This document shows, one piece after another, positions 1 through 8,493 of a DNA stretch of 64,000 bases. This DNA comes from CAZSNT01 sp964607765 (GTDB taxonomy: Bacteria; Verrucomicrobiota; Lentisphaeria; Oligosphaerales; JABHEG01). How positions within the stretch are numbered: the first letter of the stretch is position 1; every line of letters starts with the position of its first letter. The DNA lies in contig CAZSNT010000012.1 in the NCBI GenBank assembly GCA_964607765.1, forward strand, positions 32,226 to 96,225, in the 5' to 3' direction. The position numbers and the translations under genes are program-made. The notes under the pieces were generated by a model. The model saw only the letters and a program-made list of their open reading frames with translations, did not search any database and was not told where the DNA came from.

Positions 1-1218
1 CAGCGCGCCGTAGCCGTGACAGGGGCCGTGGTTGGACCAGGCCATGCTGTGCCCCCACGATCCTGCGCCGGACTGGCCGACCGCCAGACGCTCGCTGAAT
101 TTGCGGATCGCGGGGAGCGCGCGCTTGTCGCCGGTCAGCAGATAGTACTCGGTCACGATCAGGTTCCCGTAGCCCCAGCCCCAGGCGGGGTAACCCCACT
201 TCGGCGGGTATTCGCCGCTCTTCTCGACAAGTGCGAGCAGTTTGTCGACGTGGATCTTCGCATGAGCCATGTGTTCCTCGTCGCCGGTGGACATCAGCGC
301 CAATGCCCCGATCATCGACTCGCCGTGCATGACCCCTTTGCGTTCGAGGATCTTGTTGCGAATGACGTAGTCGAGGGCCTGTTCGAGGATGCGCCGGCTT
401 TTCTCGCAGTTCCACGGCGTGGTGTTGCTGTAGCTGCCCATGACGGGGATGTGGATCGTCACGGTTTCAGCCTTGTCGGCGCGCCACCGCAACAGCTTCA
501 GTTTGCCGTTACCTTGCTGCGTCTCGGCCTGCGTGATGGCCTGGCCGAATGTCTTGCGGGCGTCGGTGCGGAACTTCCTGCCGCCGATGCCGAGGATGAC
601 GTCGCCCTCCTGCAGAATACCGTCGGCCGGTGAGCCCTTTTCGACATCCGTGACGTAGATCTGTCGCGCAGCAAACGATTCCTTGAACCGATCCTGCATC
701 CAGCCACGCGCTCCGGTCGGGCCGAGGTTCCAGTCCGTTTCACGACCGGGCTTGTCGCCCTTCGTGAAGTCGAGGGGGTTGTAGCTCAGGTCGAGCGTGA
801 CACGTCTCTCCTTGTCCCAGCCTTCGCGCCAGAGGATGATCTGGAAGCGGCCCTGCGACGACTGTGCGGGCTTGGAGGCGTCCCGGAATTGGTAGATCGG
901 CTGGTCGGTGAAGTACTTGCCGTTGACGCCGAGGATCACATCGCCGACTTTCAGTTCATCACGAACCGGCGAGGTGGCCGGGACCAGTGTGACCAGGATC
1001 TGCCGTGCCTTCACGCAACTGCCCGTCTCGTCGCGCCAGGCCCAGCCCCGAGACCCACCGCAGTGCAGATACCAGTCCTTGCCTTGACGCTCGACCGCCT
1101 GTTCGGTCAGATCCGGAACGCCTTCGGGCAGTGGCGGCCGAATGCCGGTACGTGGGATAACCACACAGCCCGCGGTTGCTATGATGACCAGAGCGGGGAC
1201 AGACCAATACTTCGCCAT
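1..1218 (-). CDS. PDZ-domain lipoprotein-like, DUF6288-type (partial, runs off left edge)
   Basis: The gene begins at ATG 1218, preceded by a good AAAGGA site 7 bases upstream, and continues past base 1 (406 codons visible). The N-terminus is a short hydrophobic signal ending in TAGC (Cys18), a weak lipobox, so it is probably an anchored lipoprotein. Two PDZ-like repeats follow at about residues 75-145 and 185-258, each with a VGDVILGVNG or EGDVILGIGG core. From about residue 265 the chain becomes helical and resembles the alpha-toroid part of DUF6288 proteins common in Lentisphaerota and Verrucomicrobiota. Function is unknown; PDZ domains suggest peptide binding in the envelope. It points away from the M48/AIM24 operon. 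The family assignment is from memory of sequence style and is moderate. Confidence 0.75.
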   Translation of the reverse strand, partial: MAKYWSVPALVIIATAGCVVIPRTGIRPPLPEGVPDLTEQAVERQGKDWYLHCGGSRGWAWRDETGSCVKARQILVTLVPATSPVRDELKVGDVILGVNGKYFTDQPIYQFRDASKPAQSSQGRFQIILWREGWDKERRVTLDLSYNPLDFTKGDKPGRETDWNLGPTGARGWMQDRFKESFAARQIYVTDVEKGSPADGILQEGDVILGIGGRKFRTDARKTFGQAITQAETQQGNGKLKLLRWRADKAETVTIHIPVMGSYSNTTPWNCEKSRRILEQALDYVIRNKILERKGVMHGESMIGALALMSTGDEEHMAHAKIHVDKLLALVEKSGEYPPKWGYPAWGWGYGNLIVTEYYLLTGDKRALPAIRKFSERLAVGQSGAGSWGHSMAWSNHGPCHGYGAL

Positions 1219-1372
1219 AGAAACGTCCTTTCCACGTTTGCCGGAATACGGGTGAGCACGACAACCAGGTATTTTACACGGCCATGGCGCCGAGTGACAG
1301 GTACCGCACCAATTGGTCGTAATCCCTCAGAATGACGTGAGGCACACGCCTTTAGGTGCTGTCCCAGTAACA

Positions 1373-1522
1373 TAGCCCGGGTCTCCTGACCCGGGAATCC
1401 TGCCCTACGGCGTATCGTGTCTGCGGACATCAGATCGGGTCGCCCCGGTGTCGTAAGGCGTTCTCGCCCATGCCCCCGAGGCATCGCCAGCCAAGACACC
1501 CGGGTCAGGAGACCCGGGCTAC
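1373..1522. repeat. Inverted pair of REP-like palindromes in a 426-base spacer
   Basis: Two copies of a palindromic element face each other. The first is CCCGGGTC-TCCT-GACCCGGG (1376-1395); the second, 1499-1518, is the same sequence inverted, and each copy is flanked by a TAG or CTA triplet. A third, arm-variant copy lies at 63953-63975. The about 100 bases between the two copies hold no credible gene. The pair separates the divergent PDZ gene (left) and M48 operon (right). I see no strong promoter in the rest of the 1219-1644 spacer beyond a weak TAAAAT-like box for the leftward gene. Confidence 0.75.
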
Positions 1523-1644
1523 GGTGGGCGCGCATAAGGGAAGGCGGGAAGCGCGACATGACGGTCAAAGAGGAACGGCCCTGCCACTTGGTCCTGCGCC
1601 GGCACGGTTGAGGAGCGCCGCTGCATGACTATATTCCTGTCACC

Positions 1645-2808
1645 ATGGCAGGTACCTATCACGGCTGGGCATTCCACGAGTCGTTCGATGGCGGCAAGGC
1701 GCAAGGCGCCCTCACCGTCGGGCGGACGGGTGTGCGGTTCGATTGGGGCAGCGGCACGGTCGAGTTGCCGTTGCGCGGACTGCGTATCGCTCTGGGCGGC
1801 GCCGCGAACCGGCTGGTGTTCTTCCGTCATCCGTCCCTGCCGGACTGGTCGCTCTACACGTCGGATCGCACAGTCCTGAAACACCGCGAACTTACAACCA
1901 GTGCGCCGCTTCAGAGACAGCTCGCAGTCATCGGCAGCACCAGGCGCCTGGCCATCCTGATTCCAGCGTTGCTGCTGGCGATTGTCGCAGGCCTGTTGCT
2001 GCTGATCTACTCGCTGCGCGGGGTGTTCGCGCGCACAGTGGCCGACCGCATCCCGGTTGAATGGGAACGGAAGTTGGGCGACACAGTGTACGCCCAATAC
2101 GCGGCCGAGCACGAGTTCATTGAGGATGAGGAGATTGCCCGGGCCCTGGCCGCGATCACGGACCGGCTGCGCGAGGGCGTGCACGACGCCCGGTTCGAGT
2201 TCGACATCCACGTGTCCCGCGACTCGAACGTCAACGCGTTTGCTCTGCCGGGCGGGCATGTGGTGATGAACACCGGCTTGCTCCTGCGTGCGGACTCCGC
2301 AGAAGAGGTGGCCGGCGTCCTCGCGCACGAGATGGCGCACGTCACGCAGCGCCACGGCCTCCGCCAACTGATCGGAGCCGCGGGGCTCTACTTGGTGGTC
2401 GAAGCGGTTTTGGGCGATGTTTCCGGCATCCTCGCGGTCATTGCACAGCAAGGACCGATTCTCGTGGCTTTGAGGTACTCGCGCGACCACGAACGCGAGG
2501 CCGACCGGATGGCCTTCGGTTATCTGACGGGCGCGGAGATCGACCCCCTCGGCCTGGCCCGCTTCTTCGACCGAATCCACAAGCAGACCGACAAGGACGG
2601 TGCCCCGGGCCGTGCCCCTGACGGCGTGCGCAAGACGCTCACGTTCCTGAGTACGCACCCGGACGCCGGGGAGCGGACCGAAGCCCTGCGGACGTTGACC
2701 GTCGAAGCCGGCGCGCGCGAATGGCGCCCTATCGAGTTGCCATACGAGCATTTCAAGGATACTGTTCGCCAAGCGATCCGGGGAACCGAGGGATCTATGG
2801 ATCCCTGA
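1645..2808 (+). CDS. M48-family membrane zinc metalloprotease
   Basis: This 387-residue protein carries the gluzincin motif HEMAH at residues 228-232 and the third zinc ligand in EREAD (Glu285). A single transmembrane segment spans about 102-122, placing an N-terminal beta-rich domain (1-95) on one side and the protease on the other. It resembles HtpX/BepA/Oma1-like M48 enzymes of envelope quality control. The start at 1645 keeps the N-terminal domain typical of this subgroup, but its ribosome site is weak; a better GAGGAG site precedes an out-of-frame ATG at 1625. It is the first gene of a plus-strand operon with three AIM24 paralogues (39-base gap). The substrate is unknown. Residues 214-218 are encoded across one of the TGCGGACTCCGCA palindromes. 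Confidence 0.9.
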   Translation: MAGTYHGWAFHESFDGGKAQGALTVGRTGVRFDWGSGTVELPLRGLRIALGGAANRLVFFRHPSLPDWSLYTSDRTVLKHRELTTSAPLQRQLAVIGSTRRLAILIPALLLAIVAGLLLLIYSLRGVFARTVADRIPVEWERKLGDTVYAQYAAEHEFIEDEEIARALAAITDRLREGVHDARFEFDIHVSRDSNVNAFALPGGHVVMNTGLLLRADSAEEVAGVLAHEMAHVTQRHGLRQLIGAAGLYLVVEAVLGDVSGILAVIAQQGPILVALRYSRDHEREADRMAFGYLTGAEIDPLGLARFFDRIHKQTDKDGAPGRAPDGVRKTLTFLSTHPDAGERTEALRTLTVEAGAREWRPIELPYEHFKDTVRQAIRGTEGSMDP

Positions 2809-2847
2809 GCCCACGTCCCGGCCCCGGGAACAGAGACGAGGTGAAGG

Positions 2848-3510
2848 ATGAATACCGAGATTGTCGGCGGGCCCGCCTTTGCTCACATCCACGTTGACCT
2901 GGAACCTGGCGAGAGCATCATCGCCGAGTCTGACGCCATGGCGAGCATGGCCGCGGACCTGGACATGCAAGCCAAGTTCAACGGTGGTTTTGTCAAGGCG
3001 ATTTTCAAGAAGTTCCTCGGCGGCGAATCGCTGTTTGTGAACGTGTTCACTAACAACACGGACGGCGTACGGCGTGTGACACTTGTGCAGGCCACGCCCG
3101 GCGATATCGGCTCGCTGGAACTGGACGGCACGGATTACTGCTTCCAGCCCGGTGCATACATCGCTTCGACGTCAGGCGTGAAGCTGGGCGTGCAATGGGC
3201 CGGGTTCCGGTCGCTGATCGCACGCGAAGGGCTGTTCCGGCTGAGGGTGAGCGGCACGGGCACGGTGTTCTTCGGCGCCTTCGGTGCGTTGAAGCAGAAG
3301 GAGGTGCAGGGCGAGTACATCGTCGACACGAGCCATCTCGTGGCGTACGACCCGAGCATTCGCCTGCGTATCCAGCTTGCGGGCGGGATATTCTCCAGTC
3401 TGTTCGGCGGCGAGGGACTCGTGACCCGCTTGGAGGGGAACGGGGACGTTGTCATACAAACCCGCAGCCTGAGCGGCCTGGCGGGATGGTTGAACCCGAA
3501 ACTCAGGTGA
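2848..3510 (+). CDS. AIM24 family protein, copy 1
   Basis: A 220-residue protein of the AIM24 / TIGR00266 family: a beta-rich fold with internal repeats, recognised by GESIIAESDAMASM, GGESLFVN, GEYIVDTSHLVAYD and FGGEGLV. No signal peptide or membrane segment is visible, so it should be cytosolic or peripheral. Bacterial members have no settled function; the yeast relative is a mitochondrial membrane-organising protein. It is the second gene of the operon, with a clear GACGAGGTGA site before ATG 2848, and lies only 4 bases before the next copy. Family membership is well supported; function is not. Confidence 0.88.
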   Translation: MNTEIVGGPAFAHIHVDLEPGESIIAESDAMASMAADLDMQAKFNGGFVKAIFKKFLGGESLFVNVFTNNTDGVRRVTLVQATPGDIGSLELDGTDYCFQPGAYIASTSGVKLGVQWAGFRSLIAREGLFRLRVSGTGTVFFGAFGALKQKEVQGEYIVDTSHLVAYDPSIRLRIQLAGGIFSSLFGGEGLVTRLEGNGDVVIQTRSLSGLAGWLNPKLR

Positions 3511-3514
3511 TGCC

Positions 3515-4195
3515 ATGAACGTAGAGATTGTTTGCGGACCCGGCAACGCGGCAGCCCAAGTCATGCTCGGGCCTGGCGAAGACTGCACGGCAGAAGGCGG
3601 CGCCATGATCGCCATGAGCGCTGACATGGATGTGCAGACGACCACGCACAAGAAGGGCGGCGGCGGGGTGTTGCGTGCAGCCAAGCGCATGCTGGCCGGC
3701 GAATCGTTCTTCCTGAACCACTACACGGCCGGCAGTGCGGGCGGACACCTGTGGCTCGCAGCCACGCTGGCCGGTGACATGACAGCCATCGATCTGGGGC
3801 AGGAAAGCCTCATCGTCCAGTCCGGGTCCTTCGTGGCCTGCGAGCCGGGCGTGGACATCGACATGGGGTGGCAGGGCTTCAAGTCGTTCCTTTCCGGCGA
3901 AAGCGTGTTCTGGCTCAACATGACGGGCCCTGGCAAGGTCGTGCTGAGTTCTTTCGGGGCAATCTACCCGGTCGAGGTCGATGGAGAATACATCGTCGAC
4001 ACCGGCCACATCGTGGCGTTCAACGAGACGCTCGACTTCAAGATAAGCAAGGCGGGCAAGAGCTGGGTGTCGTCCATTCTGGGCGGCGAGGGGTTTGTGT
4101 GCAAGTTCCACGGCCAGGGAACGGTCTGGTGTCAGTCGCACAATGCCACTGGCTTCGGGCGTACGCTCGGCCCCATGTTGCGGCCGAGATCCTGA
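3515..4195 (+). CDS. AIM24 family protein, copy 2
   Basis: Second tandem paralogue (226 residues), with the same landmarks: GEDCTAEGGAMIAM, AGESFFLN, LSGESVFWLN, GEYIVDTGHIVAFN and LGGEGFVCKF. It is clearly diverged from its neighbours, so the array is old rather than a recent duplication. A basic, glycine-rich patch (residues about 45-50, KKGGGG) replaces the loop seen in copy 1. The ATG follows the copy-1 stop by 4 bases, which suggests coupled translation and perhaps a fixed stoichiometry. Confidence 0.88.
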   Translation: MNVEIVCGPGNAAAQVMLGPGEDCTAEGGAMIAMSADMDVQTTTHKKGGGGVLRAAKRMLAGESFFLNHYTAGSAGGHLWLAATLAGDMTAIDLGQESLIVQSGSFVACEPGVDIDMGWQGFKSFLSGESVFWLNMTGPGKVVLSSFGAIYPVEVDGEYIVDTGHIVAFNETLDFKISKAGKSWVSSILGGEGFVCKFHGQGTVWCQSHNATGFGRTLGPMLRPRS

Positions 4196-4217
4196 ACGGG
4201 GGAATGGAGATAGAGCC

Positions 4218-4913
4218 ATGATCACCGAACAGCCGAACGAAGCAAGCGGTCTGCAGTACGAGATCGACTGCCGGCCCGATTTCAGTTTCCTGACCGTTCA
4301 GTTGCCCGCGGACGAGACGCTCAAGGTCGAGGCGTCCGCCATGGCGACGATGGACACCAACATCAACATGAAGACCAAGCTCCGTGGCGGCCTGGGCCGG
4401 TTGCTGACGGGCGAGTCGATCTTCATCAACGAGTTTACGGCTCAGGGCGGCACGGGCGAAATCGGCATCGCTGCGCCCGCGTGCGGCGACTTGGAGCACG
4501 TGTACCTCGACGATGACATCATCTACCTGCAGAACTCCGCTTTCGTCGCTTCCGCCATGGACATCAATGTCGAGACCAAATGGCAGGGCTTGGTCAAGGG
4601 CTTCTTCTCGGGTGAGTCGCTGTTCCTGATCCGCTGTCCCGGCACGGGCGATCTGTGGTTCAATACGTACGGCGCCCTGTTCCAGGTGGATGTCTCCGGC
4701 GCATACGTTGTGGACACCGGTCACATTGTGGCGTTCACGGACGGGCTGGAGTACGAGATCTCGCGGATCGGCGGCTACAAATCGCTGTTCTTCTCCGGTG
4801 AGGGCTTCGTCTGTCGCTTCTCGGGCGAGGGCAAAGTCTGGATCCAGACGCGGAAAGTCCCAGCTTTCGCCTCCTGGGTCCACCCCTACCGCCGCGTCAG
4901 GAAAAAAGGCTGA
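4218..4913 (+). CDS. AIM24 family protein, copy 3
   Basis: Third tandem paralogue, 231 residues. The open frame extends back to 4095, but that extension overlaps copy 2 and has no family similarity; ATG 4218 has a GGAGATAG site and starts the conserved domain. Landmarks are ADETLKVEASAMATM, LTGESIFINEF, FSGESLFLI, GAYVVDTGHIVAFT and FSGEGFVCRF. The C-terminus is basic (RRVRKKG). It is the last gene of the M48/AIM24 operon, and a perfect 8-bp hairpin spans its stop codon. Three AIM24 proteins could form a hetero-oligomer; that is inference. Confidence 0.88.
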   Translation: MITEQPNEASGLQYEIDCRPDFSFLTVQLPADETLKVEASAMATMDTNINMKTKLRGGLGRLLTGESIFINEFTAQGGTGEIGIAAPACGDLEHVYLDDDIIYLQNSAFVASAMDINVETKWQGLVKGFFSGESLFLIRCPGTGDLWFNTYGALFQVDVSGAYVVDTGHIVAFTDGLEYEISRIGGYKSLFFSGEGFVCRFSGEGKVWIQTRKVPAFASWVHPYRRVRKKG

Positions 4914-4917
4914 CGCG
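4893..4917 (+). terminator. Hairpin across the stop codon of the last AIM24 gene
   Basis: CGCGTCAG (4893-4900) pairs perfectly with CTGACGCG (4910-4917) around a 9-base A-rich loop, and the TGA stop lies in the right arm. There is no U-tract, so it may act as an mRNA 3'-end stabiliser rather than an intrinsic terminator. Its position between convergent genes fits a transcript end. Confidence 0.35.
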
Positions 4918-4945
4918 GGCGGAGGCAGGCCACAGTCGATCTGTG

Positions 4946-5059
4946 TCACCGGCGGCTGAACAGGGGGCTGCAGGTGTCACGAGTCGACTGTTCCGCAGAA
5001 GCGCAGTGCCCCATCAAGAGCAACACCGTTGCGCTCAAGCCAAGCCATCTTGCCGTCAT
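4946..5059 (-). pseudogene. Orphan signal peptide, remnant of a DUF4838-type gene
   Basis: A GGAG site 6 bases before ATG 5059 opens a 37-codon frame that is essentially a signal peptide: MTARWLGLSATVLLLMGHC followed by ASA and a few residues, then stop. Both the leader and its upstream bases (GACCGCAATGACGGCAAG) closely match the start of the intact DUF4838 gene at 14101 (MTARRFGLSVAALV; GGCCGCAATGACGGCAAG). The mature part is gone. It lies 15 bases downstream of a GH94 gene on the same strand. I read it as the 5' end of a deleted paralogue. Confidence 0.6.
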
Positions 5060-5074
5060 TGCGGTCTCCAGAGC

Positions 5075-7441
5075 CTATCCCATGATTGCCACGACACCCA
5101 CGGTCTGCCCTGATTCGGCCAGCGGCAGCGGGTGGGTGGGATCGACCGCTTTGCCGTCCACCTCAAGCTGAGCCAGACCCTTTTGAGCGCCGTCTGGGTT
5201 TTTCACAGTGATGTCGTAGACCGCGCCGCGGAACTGGCGCCGCACCCGGAACCCGTCCCACTCGGCCGGAATACACGGGTCGATCCGCAGTCCGTCCCAA
5301 TCCGGGCGAATGCCGAGGATGTGGTGGGTCATGGTGTGGTACGTCCAGCTCACTGTTCCGCTGAGCCAGGGAAGGCGCGAGGCGCCGAACCGGCGTGAGT
5401 GCTTCCCGTGCGTTGACTGCGCGTGCACGTACGGCTCGATCTGGCGGATCTCGGCGCGGTCGTTGTAAGCCGCGGGCAGGAAGGCGCGCAGGTACTCGTA
5501 GGCGCGCTCGGAGCGGCCCAGCTTGGTTTCGGCAATGACCGCCCAGCTCTGCGGGTGACAGAAGATGCCGGCGTTCTCCTTCATGGAGGGATTGTAAAGG
5601 GCCGCGCGCACGGTGTCCACCGGCGTTTTGCGGTAGGGCGGGTCGCAGAGAGCGATGCCGTAGGGGGTCGCCAGGCGTTCGTGCACGGCGTCCATGGCCG
5701 AATGGGCCTGCTCGGGGCTGGCCGCGCCGCTGAGCACGGCCCAGGATTGCGAGTTAAGCCAAATCTCACCTTCTTCGTTGCGACAGCTGCCGATCACTTC
5801 GCCGTCTTCAGAGAAGGCGCGGACAAACCAGGCGCCGTCCCAGGCATGTTCGTCGATATCCTGATCGAGTTGGCGCAGGTGTTCGCCGGCCCAGGCGGCC
5901 TCGTCCTCTTGGCCGCGGAGTTCGCAGATTTCCACGTAGGTGGTAAAGGCGAAGCGGAGTTGGAAAGCGAGGAAGAGGCTTTCGCCCCGCGGCCCGAGGT
6001 TGAGGGTGTCATTCCAGTCGGCAAGCAAGCCGCAGGGCAGCCCATGCGCACCGCAATGATCCAAGTTGAACTGGAGTGCCTGTTTCAGGTGTCCGAGGAC
6101 GGTGGCTTCGCCCTGGTCCGCGTAGGGCAGGACTCTGTCAAGGAACGCGAGGTCACCGGTCTCCTTGACGTAGGCCGGGACGGTATTGAAAAGCCACAGA
6201 CAGTCGTCGCCACGATGCTCTTCGACGGGGATGAGTTCTTCGTGGCCGGGCCGATGCTCGAAGGGTTTGACGACGGGCATGGCGCCGCCGTGCGAGTACT
6301 GACCGGTGAGCATGAGTTCAAGCCGGCTGTGGGCCTCTTCCGGGATCATGGGCAGGACACCGAGCAGGTCCTGCACGGTGTCGCGGTAGCCGAGGCCGTC
6401 GCGGGCGCCGGCATACACAAGGCTGGCGGCACGCGACCAGGCAAACGTGATGAGACTGTTGTAGGCGTTCCAGACGTTGACCATATGGTCGAGATCGGCA
6501 TCGGGAGTCTCTGCAACGACAGCACCCAGGCGGGCATGCCAGTGGGATTTGAGCACATCCAGGGCATCGCGCGCAGCCGCCACTGTCGGGAGTTCAGCGA
6601 GAGCGGCCTGGCCCGCGGCGTCCGCAGCGCCGACGCCGAAGAGCACCATGAGCTCGCGCGATTCCCCGGGCGGCAGGAGCAAGTCGCTCTGGAGGGCGCC
6701 GCAGCCGTTGTCGCCGTGAGCGAGGCTACCGGTACAGGTCCCGGTCTCGACAGCGAGAGGGTTGCTGTAGGCACGGTAAGGGCCGATGAACGCGTCGAGG
6801 TCCGAGTCGAAGCCTGTCACGTCGGCACCGACCAGGCCGAAGAAGCGGTAGTAGGCGTCGGGCAGGTGTGTGTTGATACCGTGGTTGAGGAGGCGTCCGT
6901 CAAAGCTGCAGTCGACGAGATATTGGGAGTACTGGAGGTTGCGGGTATCCTGATCGACGATGGGGTGGTTGCTGATCTCGAGGAAGCTGAAGACGCTCAG
7001 CTTGCGCGGGCGGTCGCTGTGGTTGGTGACCTTCAGGATCCAGCATTCGTAGTGGCGTTCGAGAGGGACGAAGTAGGTGGTTTCGGACTCGATCTCGGCA
7101 TACCGAGATGTGACCGTGGTGTAGGCCGTACCATGACGGCACTCGCTGCGGTAATCGTCCAGCGACTTGGCGACGGGCTGCCAGGTGGTGGACCAGTAGT
7201 CACCGGTGTCGCGATCCCGCAGATAGATGTAGCGTCCCGGCTGATCCATGGGGGTGTGGTTGAAGTGCAGGCGGGTGAGACGACCCCGGGCGCTGGACTG
7301 GTAGAACGAGTAACCGCCGCCGTTGTTGGTAACGATGGCACCGTAAGTGGTGTCGCCCAGGTAGTTTGACCACGGGCGCGGGGTATCCGGCCGAGTGATC
7401 ACGTATTCGCGGGCGTCGTCGTCAAAGTAGCCGTACTGCAT
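5075..7441 (-). CDS. GH94 glycoside phosphorylase, specificity uncertain (chitobiose- or cellobiose-phosphorylase-like)
   Basis: A 788-residue enzyme of the GH94 inverting phosphorylase family. It begins MQYGYFDDDAREYVITRPDTP at ATG 7441 (AGGA site 7 bases upstream); the frame is open further upstream, but without a better site. The (alpha/alpha)6 barrel carries ADWNDTLN with general acid Asp478, and downstream KENAGIFCHPQSWAV. The motif DRDTGDYWSTTWQPVAKSL is closer to N,N'-diacetylchitobiose phosphorylase than to cellobiose phosphorylase, but substrate-loop residues are not diagnostic by eye. It has no signal peptide and would act on imported disaccharide, giving sugar-1-phosphate. It lies downstream of the deleted sulfatase and about 1 kb from a second GH94 gene. 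Confidence 0.85.
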   Translation of the reverse strand: MQYGYFDDDAREYVITRPDTPRPWSNYLGDTTYGAIVTNNGGGYSFYQSSARGRLTRLHFNHTPMDQPGRYIYLRDRDTGDYWSTTWQPVAKSLDDYRSECRHGTAYTTVTSRYAEIESETTYFVPLERHYECWILKVTNHSDRPRKLSVFSFLEISNHPIVDQDTRNLQYSQYLVDCSFDGRLLNHGINTHLPDAYYRFFGLVGADVTGFDSDLDAFIGPYRAYSNPLAVETGTCTGSLAHGDNGCGALQSDLLLPPGESRELMVLFGVGAADAAGQAALAELPTVAAARDALDVLKSHWHARLGAVVAETPDADLDHMVNVWNAYNSLITFAWSRAASLVYAGARDGLGYRDTVQDLLGVLPMIPEEAHSRLELMLTGQYSHGGAMPVVKPFEHRPGHEELIPVEEHRGDDCLWLFNTVPAYVKETGDLAFLDRVLPYADQGEATVLGHLKQALQFNLDHCGAHGLPCGLLADWNDTLNLGPRGESLFLAFQLRFAFTTYVEICELRGQEDEAAWAGEHLRQLDQDIDEHAWDGAWFVRAFSEDGEVIGSCRNEEGEIWLNSQSWAVLSGAASPEQAHSAMDAVHERLATPYGIALCDPPYRKTPVDTVRAALYNPSMKENAGIFCHPQSWAVIAETKLGRSERAYEYLRAFLPAAYNDRAEIRQIEPYVHAQSTHGKHSRRFGASRLPWLSGTVSWTYHTMTHHILGIRPDWDGLRIDPCIPAEWDGFRVRRQFRGAVYDITVKNPDGAQKGLAQLEVDGKAVDPTHPLPLAESGQTVGVVAIMG

Positions 7442-7529
7442 GGTCATGTCCTTTCCAAGATGGCGGCTTTGAGTGCCGCACATGGTCGTTTCCGGTGTTA
7501 GATGTATGGGCTCCGCTGAGCACCTGTGC

Positions 7530-8360
7530 TCAATACGTCTTCGGAGGGTGAACGGGGCCGGATGACGCCATCCACCGCGTAACCGCTTTGCGCATGCGTT
7601 CGGTCACTTCCGGATGTTCACTGGCCACGTTCTTCATCTCCCACGGGTCTGTCTCACGATCGTAGAGGATCTCGAGACCCTCGCTGACGATGTAACGGTA
7701 GCGAGGACCGGTGGCTGCCTGGGCCCCGAGGATTTCTGAGAAGGCGTATGTTCTACCATTGGTCTCTTTCCCTTCCAGCAACGGGACGATACTGAATCCG
7801 TTCTTTGCCGCCTGGTTCGGTTCTGCAACGCCAGCCAGTTCAAAGGTGGTCGGCACCAAATCCATCAGTTCCATCGGGTGGGGAAGATGCCCGTTGCGGT
7901 AGAATCCGAGGTTGTGCGAATACAGGTTGGTCAGCAACCCGTTGCGCGAGGGCCCGCACATGGGCGCCTGACAGACCGCGTTGGGAAAGTGGACCCCACG
8001 GGTGGCCAGGCGGTCCAGATTCGGCGTCAGCCCGAACCCATCACCCAGCTTGTTCATGAAACGCGGCATCAGGTCGTCCGCCTCGACCCAGATGATGTTG
8101 GGTTTGTTGGCTGACTTGATGACGCCCGCAAGTTCGCCAGAGGCGTTGCGGGCCTTGTCGGGGTTGATGCCCAGTTCCTTGGCGGGGACCCCCAACACAT
8201 CCTCGCGGTGACGCTGAAACCGCAGCCCCGTATTTGTGCGCGTCACGTACTTGGCCCCCAGTGTCTGAATGCGGCTGTCGTGGGCAGGGATTGACTGCTT
8301 GGCAAACCCGGGGGACAGCGCGAGCACGTTGAGCAGGATTGTGATTGTGAGCCGTCGCAT
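7530..8360 (-). pseudogene. Internally deleted sulfatase with a foreign N-terminal insert
   Basis: This 276-codon frame is open but cannot be a working sulfatase. It has a signal peptide (MRRLTITILLNVLALSPGFA), then about 65 residues with no counterpart in the paralogue. The sulfatase start follows, including the CGPSR active site (Cys135). After FYRNGHL it jumps to PHPMELMDLVPTT, skipping about 268 codons present in the intact paralogue at 14125-15570 (the part corresponding to 14479-15282). The lost part holds the GKSH lysine and histidine, HGPYD and the DHS metal-ligand region. The C-terminal part is nearly identical in DNA to the paralogue, so the duplication is recent. The start at ATG 8360 has an AAGG site 6 bases upstream. 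The reading frame is preserved across the deletion. Confidence 0.8.
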
Positions 8361-8493
8361 GTTGTGCCTTCTCGTCATTCGCTATCCGTCGTTCAGTCCG
8401 ATATGACAGTGTCGGTTGGCAGCATCACCAGAATCCTGGCAAGGCGCATTGCCCCAGGCCGGCCGCCGCCGCGCCGCCGGCCAGACGTTGTGG

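Noticed and set aside
1625..1879. Short plus-strand gene with a good GAGGAG site
   Set aside because: It overlaps the M48 gene in another frame and its product is Arg/Ser-rich without any motif; the ribosome site may still help the M48 start.
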